Shown piece by piece: positions 36,461 through 50,438 of a stretch of 64,000 nt of DNA (its first letter is position 1; the number at the start of each line of letters is the position of its first letter). The position numbers and the translations under genes were made by a program. Location of the stretch: positions 16,373,001 to 16,437,000 of the forward strand of contig OX387204.1 of assembly GCA_947561715.1 (NCBI GenBank). Reading direction: 5' to 3'. The DNA comes from Ascidia mentula (Eukaryota; Chordata; Ascidiacea; Phlebobranchia; Ascidiidae). The notes under the pieces are model-generated. The model saw only the letters and a program-made list of their open reading frames with translations, did no database searches and was not told the origin of the DNA.

Positions 36461-36690
36461 CTCTAGATGAAGTAAAGTACTGTTGTATGTAAGCGGTATA
36501 ACAGACGGATTAATCGTTTTTACCCTATATACGTATTTCCGCCAAGTCTTATCAAAACAAAAGTAGCCATCAATATGGTTGCGCGACTCCAGGTCTTTGC
36601 GGTAGGTCGTCAATGTAGGGTAGCCTGGGCGTTTACCAAGTTGCATTAATTTCGGTTACACTATTCAATGTTTTCTTTACAGTTCTAAGT

Positions 36691-39603
36691 ATGTCAGAGT
36701 CTGCACAATTTGGTGACGTTGTGTTGCATATTGAATCAATCAAAAGCCAGAAAATACCTTCAAACGAAAAATATTTTGCTTTCTGCGGTCGCAACGTGGA
36801 GAAGAACAAACTATTGGTCGCTTTTACTTTAATAAGTAATCATTACATTTGTCTAATGAATGTTACTTATACAATCACTAACTTCGGAAAATGTCATGTA
36901 ATCCCAGGCGTTTTTGTTGGGATTGTGCTTGGAATCGGATTGCGATATGCGAGTTTGTCTGAAAATGCCAAAACTTTGGTGGGTTTTCCTGGAGAAATTC
37001 TGTTGAGGTTACTTAAGATGATGTCCCTGCCTCTAATAACGACCAGTATTGTTACAGGTATGCCTGGTAACATTTAAGTGTTTTTTAAATGGTTACAATA
37101 ACAAACATGTTGCCATCAAAAGTTGTCCTACATAGGCTACTTAAAGTCATGCTTCGTGGTGACTTCTGTATTCTAATCGTTATTCTATATTCCAAGTTTC
37201 GCGGTTTACATGTAATAATTACAGGGGTTGCCGATTTGTACAGAAGAAAGAGTGGTCGGGTGGGATTGCACATTATAATCTATTATATCTCTACCACCTT
37301 CTGTGCTGTATGTATTGGGCTGGCTTTGGCGTTGGCAATTCAGCCAGGGCTTCAGAACCGTACTCTGGATGAAGTCACTGCTAACGAAACAGCTAAAGGA
37401 AAAGGTCCAACTCTTTCGGCCATGGATACTGTCCTAGATTTATTGCGGTAAATTAGGAACACTAAATTTTGAAGTATTTTTTTACTCTGAAAGCAAATTT
37501 TCACATTCTAAGCACATCATCTTATGTTACAATTTTTGTCATAAACATTTTTGCAAAAGCCACCAACAGCATGAATATAAAAATTGATATCTCTTATGCT
37601 TATTACACTTGTGATTGCAGAAACATGTTTCCAGAAAACTTGATTAAGGCCTGGTTTCAATTGGTAAGTGTGTTAAATTGTCTTTAAACCACATTCGAAG
37701 TTATTTTAATTTTACGAGGTTGTCAGTCTGAAAAAAAAAAGAAAATAATCCTTACAAAATAAGTTATCTAAAATTTTAAATTATTCCTTTCAGGACCAAA
37801 CAAAGATATTTTTGAAACAAATTTTCGAAAACTCCTCATCTAATACAACCACAGAAACTGTTAAATCGTTGGGCACTACTAAAGGATCCAATGCTTTAGG
37901 TGAGTCCAATTACTGGAACAAAAACTAGGGGCAAATGGCTAAAAGATACGCATAAGATAATGTACGTGTATTCAAAAATAGTATTAAAATATATGATAGC
38001 CTGGCCTTGAATTGATGCTAGAGAGACGAGGGTAATTGTTTCAGTAGTCAGTACATTGTTTAGCAATCTAGCTGGCAATTAATAGTTACATACACTGAAA
38101 TATCTTAACATCTGCAATTTTTTTTATGTATTTACTACGAAGGTTTGGTAATGTTTTCCCTTATGGTGGGAATCGCCATTGGCAAGAATTACGAAAATTT
38201 GTATCGTTTTTTCAACGAACTTTTCCATGTTTTTATGGACGTCTTGATGCACATTACCTGGTAAATGAAGCTAATTTAATGAACGGATACAGAATATAGG
38301 ACTACGAATAATAATTGTAAACTCCTAGGTGTGCTCCAGTTGGAATATGTAGTTTAATAGCTGGCAATCTGGTTAAAGTCAACAGCTTCCTTGTATCAGT
38401 AAAGACCCTCGGCCTATACTTGGTGAGAAGATTTAATGCTGTATTGGGATTTTCTACATAAATCATGCGTTACAAACTTAATCAAAAGAAAACGCAGTAA
38501 TGTTTCATGCAATGGCTGAAAAATCAAGTTCCTGGTGAGGTTTGAACTCACGACCCTGGGCTAACCTGGCCCAACGCTCTACCGATAGAACTACCGGAAG
38601 CTCGGCGGTTTCACGGGGTATATTGTGGCCAAGTTACACTGTTATGGTACGCAAGCACACAACTTGCCAGGAAACCTTCACATATACGTAGGGGATCTCT
38701 ATCACTATAATCATACAACGTAGAAACGTTTTATGCAATGGCATGATTGACAGGATCGCCCCACTGCGCAGGTCCTTACTTGGGGATCACATCTCCGACT
38801 TGTCAGAAAAACCTGGCTGATCAAGTTATGTAGCAATAGCTGGACTGCGAAGCCTGTAAACCTTGATTAAAAGACAAACTTCTTCAGTGGAAATCTAACA
38901 ATATGCACAACATTTGGCAGACTACCGTCGTTGTGGGATTTTCTCTTCAAGTATTACTTGTACATTTCTCCGTGTATTGGATCATTACCCGACGAAATCC
39001 ATTTCGAGTGTTACTAGGTTCTATGCAGGCCGTGTTTACAATGATTGCTGTTAGCTCAAGGTATTGGTGTCAACTAATGTCAAAAGCAATATAAAAAGGT
39101 GGAATTAAGTTTTATTTTCTAACAAAGGTAGAATTTTTTCAAAACAAATTTCCGAAAACTCCTCATCTAATACAACCACAGAAACTGTTAAATCAGATTA
39201 ACTCGACGTAGATCAAAAACATATTAAACTTCAAAACCTTTTTCAACGTGGAAAACTTCTGATGCTAAGACAACTTTTGCATATGTCAATTAACTCAATT
39301 TAACTAAACTTTTCCCGCAAACTAATATGTTTTTTTAAAGCCAAATCATTTCAAACCGGCATGTTCAAATTTATACAACAGAAATCTTCATCTGTCTTCC
39401 ATTACATAGTGCTGCAACCTTACCTGTCACCATGATTGCGCCGAAGAAAACCTGAAGATCGACAAGCGCTTAACCCGTCTGGTTCTTCCCCTCGAAGCCA
39501 CAATCAACATGGATGGTGCTGCCATGTTTCAAGGCATTGTGGCTGTGACCGTTGCACAAATGAACGAGATTTCGTTATCCGTGGGTCAAATTATCACAGT
39601 ATG
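36691..39603 (+). pseudogene. Type A SLC1 copy 3 (A3), frameshifted and 3'-truncated
   Basis: Exons 1-9 at 36691-36835, 36908-37057, 37225-37447, 37621-37663, 37794-37899, 38143-38260, 38329-38422, 38921-39060, 39410-39603. Exons 1-8 are intact and in phase. Exon 9 is one base short against A1/A2/A4: ACCATGATTGCG replaces ACCATGCATTGCG near 39433, shifting the frame before TM7. The TM7 entry also changed from [10 protein letters not shown] to [10 protein letters not shown] in the old frame. Exons 10 and 11 are gone: just after 39816 the sequence jumps to the intergenic region that in unit 1 lies near 6703. The SINE in intron 7 also has an internal deletion. Any product would lack HP2 and TM8 and could not transport. 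Confidence 0.88.
38492..38870 (-). mobile_element. Composite tRNA-derived SINE in intron 7 of A3, internally deleted
   Basis: Same element, but about 100 bp of left body is missing just before the head (38518). The head and the right part remain. Confidence 0.68.
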
Positions 39604-40778
39604 GTAGGAAACAATTTTATGACACAGAGTTCACTATTTGGGAAGTTTATAATTGTTCGTCTTAAGGTCAAGTACAAAATGAAAGCATTAGACCACTTTT
39701 ACTTTATCGCAAAAAAGCAGTGTTTTTACCATGCTGACTTTTGTTTGGCGTAAACATTGGTTCAAAAAAAAAGAACTAATAACTGTGTATTAAACAACCT
39801 ACATAGTGGGCTTCAAATCACAGCGAAGGGCTTCAGTCCTGAGCATAATGCATGGCTGCACACACAAAAGTATTTCCCGGGAAATTGACGAACATATTTC
39901 GCTAAAATTTCCAATTGAATCTTTAGTTATTGGGTCATATATAAAATCACAAAGTGGTGTTTACAAGAAATAAAGGTAATGATCGGTCAGTTGCGTTTTT
40001 TGTTGTCCATAAGTTGTTTACCCTTCTATAAAACAGGGTCCAATTCCGCAGATCTAAATTGAAAGTTTGGCAACAATCTCGGTATTGTCAAGTACAAACT
40101 TCACGCCAATTTGATCGCCAACCGACCAATTATCTTATCGAGTCATCAACTAAAAGCACACCGTTCCGCTGCGCCTCACTGTACTCTCCGTCATGTGAAT
40201 CCACAAGCAGTGTAAATAAACTGTTTTTTTCCTTATTTGTGTACGTGGTGAATTGCCGCGCCATAATCCGGAAAAAGTCTCGCCCAATGGCAGACGAAAC
40301 TTCGGTTGCCATAGAATCTACGTTAATTTTATTGTCAGAAGGTGAGTTATTCTAAATAGGCATTGGCTGCCTCAAAAGAATTTGCGCAAAACTGCAACAG
40401 TGAAATCTACCGGATGGTATTCATATACAAAATATATGACGCGCAATGTGTACACAACTATACGAACGACGTTCATTTCCGGCATCCATGGTAAGCCTGC
40501 GAAAATGGTTTTGTTATATTTTTACCACGTCGTCGACTGGCAGATAAGTGTATAGCTGTTTTTGCTTGTTTTTGGACAGTTTTGACTCAAAGATAGTTAA
40601 AAACGTGTTTTCCATTTTAGCACGGTGCTGTACATCTCCATATGTTTGTTTGAATACCTCAGGTAGTAGGTCGAAACAAAAAAATCAATTTTGTACAAAA
40701 TAATTGTCCTGTGCTTCTACATTCCAGACAACTTGATTTTAATTGTTCTTGTAAAACTACCTAAGTATTCCCACCGCA

Positions 40779-43700
40779 ATGACCATCACCGGAAATCAAG
40801 TAATGGTTAACGAAGAAATTCAGGCACTTTCAAACGTCAATACTAGAGAAAGTAGGAAACTTTCGAAAAGATCCGATGGCCACGAATCGCTTATTAACTG
40901 TTGGAGGTTTGAAATCAAAAGCGAGACACTTCTCATACTTTTAACTACTGGTGGTAAGTTCATGGTTAATTTCTAATAAAAATGTTTCATTAGAACGAAA
41001 TTAAATGCATGTGCATACCATCTCAAATCGTCATTCTGTCTGGCAAAGCATTTGAACCTGTATTGTTTTTGTTTTTTTGATAGCTGTTGTTCTGGGAATG
41101 ATTCTCGGATTTGCAATCAGGACCAGCGATCCTTCAGCTGAAGTCATTATGGTCGTCATGTTTCCCGGAGAATTGTTGATGAGAATGCTGAAAATGCTGA
41201 TCATCCCAATTATCATAACCAGCATAATTACAGGTAATATTGTAAAATGTTATTCAACGCGGACAAAATTGTGAGATAAAACATGCAAGCCAAGTGATTT
41301 ATGCGTTTCAAGGCCAATACGTTTATCCTTAAAATGTCAGAGGTCGTTTTGCCCGCTGAAATTAATCAAAACTCCACGCGGAAATGCGATGGCATCAGTG
41401 CCGAAAGAACTTGTGTATTTAGCTTATACCAGTGCTTTCATAGGCTTCACTGTAGCATAAAACGTGTATAATAATTCTTTCCGTTCGAAAGTCACAACAT
41501 CCAACAACCTCTGTGTTCGTTGCATGTGAAGGTTTGGCCAACCTTGAAACTGGAAAAAGCGGGAAAATTGGTGGCCATGCGGTGGCGTACTACCTGACAA
41601 CGACCACTCTGGCAGTGATCTTGGGAATCGCTCTGGTTACCATCATCAAACCTGGACGAGGAGGATTTAACGAGGATGACATCGGAGAGAAGAGGGAAGA
41701 GAGGATTGTATCTACCATGGATACCTTCCTTGACTTGATCAGGTGGGGGTGCTTTGCTCATAAGTTTGAAATTCAATACAAACGATATTGATTATTCACA
41801 AAAAATTGATTCGCAGATAAAAGTTCCAAAAAATATTAAACATGCTGTAGCAGTGTTTTTGAGTGCTCTTTTGGAAAATTTTGCGAAAAAAATCTTTTCT
41901 TTTTTCAGAAACATTTTCCCAAGCAACATTGTCGCTGCCTGCTTTCAGCTGGTGATTTATCACTTTAATTATGTTGCGTATTGCTTGTATGTGGTAGGTT
42001 AACATTGAAAATTAACTATTGATTCCTCCGATTTAAAACATGTACCGCATTCTTTTCGTTGAATTTTATCATGCATATTAAATGTTCACCCAAGTTTTGT
42101 ACAGAACTACAATACACATATTTTGGCATAACTCCTCGCCTAGGTCTGAAGTATATGGCATTTTAATACGATATATTGCACACCTATCAAACCGAGCCAC
42201 TTTCAAAAGGCTTTTGCTGGTAATAACTGGTTTTAGGGTTGTTTTAGCATGCCAAGCCATTCCATCCAAACACACCAAACACAATGCTTTTACTTTAAGT
42301 TTTGCTTTGAAAAAAAAAACGGAAATTTTGTTTCAAAGGTTATAATTATCTTGCTGACACTAAATGACCAAAAATATTCACAACAAACTGTAAAAAAAAT
42401 TTATCAAGAATTTGGTGAGAAAAGAACAATAATTACCTCTGAACTTCAACTTACCAACATCAAATGTCATGGTAGATGATCAACTGCTTCGAATTTGCAG
42501 ACAAAAATATATTTTCTAACAAGCATCAGTTGACTTATCATCATATTCATCAAATGATAAGATCAAATATTACCCACATCCTATTCCTCGTGTAAATAGC
42601 AAGAACAAATATATATATAAACTTGCTCGATATCAAAATGCAATTTAATATGGGAAACTCGTGCTCGGGAAACGAAAGAAATCTGAAGGAAAAGTTTTGA
42701 ATCGCTTCTTCAACGAACTATTCAATGTTTTCATGGACGTTATGATGAACATTATGTGGTAAGTTTGGTATAATAGCTAACCAGCCCCTCCTGCAGTACA
42801 TACAAAACCATAATAAGGCCACAACTAAGTTTTACCTATGGTATACAAATTTCCAAGTAAAGTGGTAGCCAGTCGATGGAAACTCATACACATACACAAC
42901 CTAGGTATGCACCGGTAGGAATTTGTAGCCTGATAGCCGGAAATTTACTTCAAGTTGGTGACATGCTTTTCACAATGAGGACCCTTGGTCTCTACATGGT
43001 GAGAGCACAAATCCTCATAGTAAATAAACTATATTTTGAAATAGTTTCTTTTTTAGATTACTGTTATCTTCGGCCTTTTCATACAAACCATGTTGGTTTA
43101 TTCCTCCATATACTGGACTGCTACCAGAAAAAATCCGCTTAGATTGTATACGTGCTCTCTTCAAGCAATCCTAACTATGATCGGGACAACCTCAAGGTGA
43201 GAATATACACAGGAATGTGTAGTTTTCCACCAACGAAATGAAAGGCCACGTTGCATTACGATAAGGAATAACCTGTTCTCCCGGCGGCAACGAAATACGT
43301 TTCTCGGAAAATTTTAACGCAATGCAGGAGATTTAAAAATAATTAAAACTCAGCAATGAATTTAGGTTTTTTATATTGAATTTCATTGGACCGGTTTCCC
43401 TGTAATGTTGCATCATTCACCATGATTTTGAGTATTATATATAATTGTAAGTTAATTTATGTGACCAGTGCCGCAACCTTACCTGTCACCATGCGTTGAG
43501 CGGAAAAAAACCTGAAAATCGACAAACGATTCACTCGTCTGGTTCTTCCGCTCGGAGCCACAATTAACATGGACGGAACAGCTCTGTTCCAAAGCGTTGT
43601 GGCAGTTACCGTAGCTCAACTTAACGGGATTTTACTATCAGTGGGCCAAATCCTCACCGTCTGGTACGAATGATTAGCGGTGTTGCATGTGCATTTATGC

Positions 43701-44093
43701 GGCCAATAAATTTTAACCAACTTTATCAATCTTACAACCGATTCTGTGTGTGTTCAAACATTACAGGTTCACTGGCTGCAATAGGTGCAGCAGCCACTCC
43801 TAGTACCGCTTTAGTAGTCGTGCTCTTCGTCCTTCAATCAGTCGGGTTACCGGTGGAGGCCATTGGTTTACTCTATACAGTCGACTGGTTTCTGTAAGTA
43901 TTTTTCTTGGATACGATTCTCTTCATGACGATGCATTCATTACTAGAGAACGGTTTCGTGGCATTGCAAACATTCTTGGTGACGTCACTGGAGCGTCATT
44001 TCTCATCTAAATCGTGATGACAGTGACGCCAACAATTCAGCCCCGGCAGCACTGCTGGTGGACGATACGGAGAAAGAGGTTGCCTTGCTGTGA
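40779..44093 (+). pseudogene. Chimeric SLC1 pseudogene, type B copy 3 (B3)
   Basis: B-type exons 40779-40953, 41084-41233, 41532-41742, 41909-41951 are intact. C-like exons follow at about 42650-42758, 42905-42998, 43057-43196, 43469-43663, 43759-43893, 43947-44093. It shares with B1 the N-terminus [20 protein letters not shown], the missing exon 5, the TGA in exon 9 (43497-43499) and AAA at the exon 10 acceptor. Exon 3 is full length (211 nt), so B1's 25-bp deletion came later. A private 4-bp deletion in exon 11, just after GGAG in the GDVTG segment, shifts the C-terminal frame. Unlikely to encode a transporter. Confidence 0.8.
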
Positions 44094-45349
44094 AGAAATT
44101 GTGCTGTCGTTTTTGGAAACAGTGGAACTTGACTTTGTTGTTAATTAAGGCTTCAAAATTGTGATCGAGTGTTTTGTGTTTTTTCGTATCTTCGCTTGTT
44201 TTTGAATCGCATTGTGTTGCATTTACACGTGATGAAGCAAGAGATACTCGCGAAAGCTTGTGTATTTCACAAAATAAAAGTCAGTCATCTCAAAGAGTGC
44301 CAAACCAGGGTAATTCAGTTCATAGCCACAAGAGTGATGCGGCATTTAACATAGTTTGCGGATTAACACGCGACATATTGTGTCACATTCCACAAACCAT
44401 ACAGCTATGGCATGCAAGAGCGTCACCTCTGTCGTACATAATGCACTGTGACCACAACAGATTAATTCGATATAAATAGAAATGAGCAAAAATACTTGCT
44501 TCGAATGTTCCTACTTCGTGGTCCAGGGGAAAATCTGTTTTCCTTGTTTAAAGCTTACGTTTTGTTGGCTGGATTGTCGTTTACCTCATACTAGATTTGG
44601 GCTTTGGCCTCACCTTTGTCGCTTGAATGGCAATAAAATGTGATGACGTCATTCCCAAAGAACTGAGCGGAGCTTCAACCACGCATTGCGCATGTTTTGT
44701 GCATACGGTGTTGAAATATTTTACTTGATGAATTTTGTATTTGCCATTCTTTTGCATCAGAATGCATGCAGCGCTTTCCTATTTTCACCTTTCAGTCGTG
44801 GATTACCGGTAAAGTGGAGTCCTTCCTCATTTTGAGAAATACTTTGCGATCTCTTTTAACACCGGAATCGCTTCGCCCTTTGCCTTTACGCTACACGCCC
44901 AACAATTGTGATAGAACGTTAGGCGGTCCAGTGTCAAGGTTCCGCTTCGGTGCTTGTCTTAAGTCAGCGCAGATTGAGCTTGCCGCTCGAACACATGTTT
45001 TCTCGATGTTACAGGTGGTGAACAGAGTGTTACAGGTGGTGGATGTAGTGTGGCATTGAACACGTGTTTTTTCGATGCAGTTGAGCTCAACATGAGAAAT
45101 GCATTGAGTGTGAAATAGTGGTGAAATTGTTTGCTAGCTAAGAAAAAGTCAATGTATAGAATTGGATGCCTAGAATTTTGCTAGTTGAATGTTGCAAATG
45201 TAGGTTTATTTTGTCAGTATACATAGCAATGATTACTGGTAGAGAAACAGCATTACTTGATGCAGGCTCTTTCGTCGTGTTGAGGTCGATACGCGGTATT
45301 TAGAAGCAGACGGTATACCTTTATGAAGTTGGACTATGTTACCCACAGA

Positions 45350-45562
45350 TCAGAGCGAGATCTGAAAAATCAAGTTCCCGGTAAGGTTTGAACTCACGAC
45401 CCAGGGCAAACCAGGCCCAACGCTTTGTCTATTGAGCTCAAACGACTATAGTGGTCAGGATACACTTTTGCTTCAGCGCCCCACTTGCCAGTCGACATTT
45501 ACGTTTACTGTGGTCGCCAAGTAAGGCCCTGTGCAGTGAAGCGATCATGTCTTGTCGTGCCA
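45350..45562 (-). repeat. tRNA-derived SINE relic upstream of C3'
   Basis: Same relic as in the other C upstream regions. Confidence 0.63.
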
Positions 45563-45699
45563 AATCATTTCTGTGTGTGAGCTTCAGCGCTAAATTCTTA
45601 AAATATTTCTAAAATATAGGTCATTAACCTGGACAAGTTGAGGAACAGCAACTAATACCGTTTATTGTCTTTCCTGTAAACATTCTCATTAGTGTCAAC

Positions 45700-46051
45700 A
45701 TGTCAGCATCCACACAGTCGAGTGATGTAGTGATGAACATGGAACCCATCGAAGACGAGGGGTTGTCTGATAAACAAAATTTCGATGTTTGCTGTGGTCG
45801 AAAAATGAAAAAGAACAACATTTTATTGGCTTTGACTTTCGCAAGTAAAGATTACATTCATTCATTAATGAATACTCTCTATATGTTATACAAACTAACA
45901 GGTGTCTTTGTGGGTATTGTGCTTGGAATTGGATTGCGGCATGCAAGTTTGTCTGAAAATGCCAAAGCTTTGGTGGCTTTTCCTGAAGAAATTCTGTTGA
46001 GGTTACTTAAGATGATGGCAATACCTCTCATAATGACCAGTATTGTTTCAG
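45700..46051 (+). pseudogene. C3': duplicated exons 1-2 of a type C SLC1 gene
   Basis: Exon 1 (45700-45844), a 57-bp intron and exon 2 (45902-46051) match C2' very closely, including PEE after AF in exon 2. The main C3 gene starts 1,368 bp downstream. After exon 2 the sequence shows the same junction as C2' (TGCAAAACTGAATTTTG near 46096), so this partial duplication arose once and was then copied with the unit. It is open in frame and could feed the C3 exon 3 acceptor, but C3 itself is damaged. Confidence 0.75.
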
Positions 46052-46719
46052 GTACTTGTAGTGTATTCGCACTAGTTGTACAGTATTTAAATTTATGCAA
46101 AACTGAATTTTGTATTTGCCATTCTTTTGCATCAGAATGCATGCAGCGCTTTCCTATTTTCACCTTTTAGTCGTGGATTGCCGGTAAAGTGGAACCCTTC
46201 CTCATTTCGAGAAATACTTTGCGGTCTTTTTATCACCAAAATCGCTTCGCTCTTTGCCTTTACGCTCCACGCCCAACAATTGTGATAGAACGTTAGGTGG
46301 TCCAGAGTCAAGGTGCCGCTTCAGTGCTTGTCTTAAGTCAGCGCAGATTGAGCTTGCCGCTTGAACACATGTTTTTCGATGTTACGTGTGGTGAACACAG
46401 TGTTACAGTTGGTGAAAGTAGTGCGGCATTGAACACATGTTTTTTCGATGCAGTTGACTTTAAACTCAACATGAGAAATGCATCGAGTGTGAAATAGTGG
46501 TGAAATTGTTTGTTAGCTAAAAAAAAATCAAATGTGTAGAATGAGATGCCTAGAATTTTGCTAGGTCAATGTTGCAAATGTAGGTTTACTATGTCAGTAT
46601 ACATAGCAATGATTACTGGTAGAGAAACAGCATTACTTTATGCAGTCTCTTTCATCGTGTTGAGGTCGATACGCGGTATTTAGAAGCAGACGGTAAAGTT
46701 GGACTATGTTACCCACAGA

Positions 46720-46928
46720 TCAGATCGAGATTTGAAAAAAAGTCCCCGGTGAGGTTTGAGCTCACGACCCTGGGCTAACCAGGCCCAACGCTTTGTCTAT
46801 TGAGCTCAAACGACTATAGTGGTCAGGATACACTTTTGCTTCAGCGCACAACTTGCCAGTCGACATTTACGTTTACTGTGGTCGCCAAGTAAGGCCCTGT
46901 GCAGTGAAGCGATCCTGTCTAGTCGTGC
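46720..46928 (-). repeat. tRNA-derived SINE relic upstream of C3
   Basis: Same relic; duplicate of the copy at 45350-45562. Confidence 0.63.
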
Positions 46929-47067
46929 CAAATCATTTCTGTGTGTGAGCTTCAGCGCTAAAATCTTAAAATATTTCTAAAATATAGGTTATTAACCTGG
47001 ACAAGTTGAGGAACAGCAACTAATACCGTTTATTGTCTTTCCTGTAAACATTCTCACTAGTGTCAAC

Positions 47068-50000
47068 ATGTCAGCATCCACACAGTCGAGTGATGTAGTG
47101 ATGAACATGGAACCCATCGAAGACGAGGGGTTGTCTGATAAACAAAATTTCGATGTTTGCTGTGGTCGAAAAATGAAAAAGAACAACATTTTATTGGCTT
47201 TGACTTTCGCAAGTAATGATTACATTCATTCATTAATGAATACTCTCTATATGTTATACAAACTAACAGGTGTCCTTGTGGGTATTGTGCTTGGAATCGG
47301 ATTGCGGCATGCAAGTTTGTCTGAAAATGCCAAAGCTTTGGTGGCTTTTCCTGGAGAAATTCTGTTGAGGTTACTTAAAATGATGGCAATACCTCTGATA
47401 ATGACCAGTATTGTTTCAGGTACTTCTAGTATATTCGCACTAGTTATACCGTATATAAATTTATGCAAAAACGCCAGCGTTGCACATGATGCCAAATTCT
47501 GACGTCAGTTAACTTTCCTCTTTAATAATATCTGGCTTTTGAACCGTTTTATTTTTTGAAGCAACAAGACATTATGAAATTCATCTCTATTTGATCAACA
47601 TGATTTTATTATTAATCGGAATTGCTCTTCTGGTACTTAGTTGCTAGAGGTGCCAGAAGAGCAAGTCCGATTAATTAGCCTGGCAGCAAAAATAGCAGTA
47701 TATGATTTTATTATTTGCCGTGTACCTAGATTCATTTTGATTAATACGTCTGCTATTTCAAGGGGTTGCCGATTTGTACAGAAGAAAGAGTGGTCGGGTG
47801 GGATTGCACATTATAATCTATTACATCTCTACCACCTTCTTTGCTATATGTATTGGGCTGGCTTTGGCGTTGGTAATTCAGCCAGGTCGTCAGAAACAAG
47901 CTCAACGAATGGAATCTTCAAGCAGAGATGCAAACTCCACCTTTTCCACCTTAGACACGGTGTTAGATTTGATTCGGTAATGTTAAGGCACTAGCGATGT
48001 GCCGCACGCAATTCGAATATAGGCTCTAATGCAATGTGGTCACCGCATCCCCATATAGACACCGAATCCCTACACAGACACCGAATCCCTATGTAGACAC
48101 TGAATTCGAATATAGACACTGAATTCCAACATAGACATCGAATCCCTATATAGACACCGAATGCCTATATAGACTCCGAATCCCTATGTATACACCGAAT
48201 CCCTATATAGACACCGAATCGCAATACAGTCTGCGTATCCCAGCGTTCCTACTTTGGTTCGCATCTTGTTGAAAACGGTGTTTAAGCGTGTTGTTTTTCA
48301 CTATGTGGAGGACTGGTTATATATAAATTACGTCACTTGCACGTAAATCATTAGTTTTGAAATATAGTAAAAAAAAATATTTTTTCAGGAACCTATTTCC
48401 AAAAAACTTGATCGAAGCGTGGTTTCGAGTTGTAAGTAACAACAAGCACAAAGTGCCTTGCCTTTCTGTGTTTATAAACGAATCAATTGCATAACAGTTT
48501 TTACGTTTTGACAGGATTCCACAAAAACAACCTTCGTTAAACAAACAACAAACAATTCTTTTAATTCCTCATCTAATTTCACCACAAAAGTCATCAAAAC
48601 GTTGGAGACCACAAACGAATCAAATGCTTTGGGTATTTCCATGATTAATATTTACCGGTTAGTTATGTTTTTGAATTTTGTTTTCGAAGGTTTAATAACA
48701 TTTTGCCTCATGTTGGGAATCGCGCTCGGGAAACGAAAGAAATCTGAAGGGGAAGTTTTGAATCGCTTCTTCAACGAACTATTCAATGTTTTCATGGATA
48801 TTGTGATGAACATTATGTGGTACGATCATAAACCTTCACGGTGGTAACATTACATGCATACTGCAGAAAAAAACTACAATGTAGATTCTCCTCATGTTAC
48901 CTTTAGCTGCATTCAGTATAATTGAGTTTTGAGTAGTGATGGAAATTACGGTAAGAAGGTTTAACATAACAAAAACCAGTCACGCTATAAGCGTTCCTTT
49001 AAAAATTACCATTGGTAAGTATACAATGACTTTACCAGCATCCAATGCAGGTACGCTCCGGTAGGAATTTGCAGTCTCATTGCCGGAAACTTACTCCAAG
49101 TTGGTGACATGCTTTTCACAATGAGGACTCTCGGTCTCTACATGGTGAGGACACAAACGCAACATAGCCAGTATACAAATGTATTCAAAGTCTTGTGGTT
49201 CGCAGACCACCATCATCGTCAGTCTTTTTATACAAACCATGTTGGTTTATTCCGCCATATACTGGATAGTTACCAGAAAAAATCCGCTTAAAATGTATTT
49301 GGGCTCACTGCAAGCAATTTTAACAGCAGCGGGTACTTCATCCAGGTAAGTGAATACCACCATTTGTCACTAATTAAAACTTCATACTTTATTTGAATAG
49401 TATGATACAACGAAAGTTACAGTTGATACTTCGCAAAAGCACTGGACAAGAAATAAGCACTTTTTGCTTTGTTTGCTAACAAAAATAAAATTCAGATAAT
49501 AGACAATTCTGTTGCACAAACTTATCAATCCAAGACTTTTTTTACATCTTATAACCAGAAAATGTTCAATCCTAAATCTTTTATACTGCAAAAATGTTGG
49601 TTATTCTCGTTGTTTATAGTGCCGCAACCTTGCCTGTCACCATGCATTGCGCCGAAGAAAACCTGAAGATCGACAAACGATTCACTCGTCTGGTTCTTCC
49701 CCTCGGGGCCACAGTCAACATGGACGGTGGTGCGATGTTTCAAGGCATTGTAACTGTGACGGTGGCACAGATAAACGGGGTTACATTATCATTCGGCCAA
49801 ATCCTCACAGTGTGGTAAGAAGTAAAATACAAACAAAGCTAGGTTTGATATAAACAGGTGGCTGCAAAAACTGTAGCACTGGTAATTTGTTCTGAAGAGA
49901 TTGCATTGCATATTTTAAAACTAAAGTAGGGTCAAATCCTCACCGTACAGAACATGACATTATGGGTTATTAGGGGCTTAGTATACGCGCTCAACACTAC

Positions 50001-50438
50001 CTGCAAAACTAACTAAATTCACTTTTCTAGCGATCACTTTTTCTGAGATAAGTAGGACGTTAAATATATTGTGTTTTTAAAGTATCACAGGTTCGTTGGC
50101 GTCGGTTGGTGCAGCAGCCATCCCAGGTAGTGGTATTGTGGTTGTGCTCTTCGTCCTTCAATCAGTCGGATTACCGGTGAAAACTATTGGGTTACTCTAT
50201 ACAGTCGACTGGTTTTTGAGAGTATTCCCGCCTACAAAGCATCAAAACAAGTAAACAATTTCCTCATTGGCGTTTTGTATCTATGCTCAGGGAGAGGCTC
50301 CGTGTCATTGTGAATATTCTTGGTGACATCACCGGAGTTTGCGTCATTTCCTATTTGCATAGGGAATCGTTTGACGTCAGCAAGGAGGAATTTGAAATGC
50401 TGGATGCCGAAGGAGAGCGGGAGTCTAGTGTTTGCTGA
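47068..50438 (+). pseudogene. Type C SLC1 copy 3 (C3), splice-donor mutant, probably non-functional
   Basis: Exons: 47068-47212, 47270-47419, 47763-47976, 48389-48431, 48515-48632, 48690-48819, 49051-49144, 49206-49345, 49620-49814, 50083-50217, 50291-50438. All exon lengths and phases match C1. The donor of intron 10 reads GAGAGT where C1 and C2 have GTGAGT (50218). Reading through meets a TAA soon after, and using the GT four bases downstream shifts the frame. Either way the protein would lose TM8 with its substrate and Na+ site residues (LERLRVIVNILGD in exon 11). The rest, including [10 protein letters not shown] and [10 protein letters not shown], is intact, so inactivation is very recent or the gene makes a truncated form. 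Confidence 0.75.
48040..48232. repeat. 20-bp minisatellite in intron 3 of C3
   Basis: About 9-10 copies of the same unit. Confidence 0.82.
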
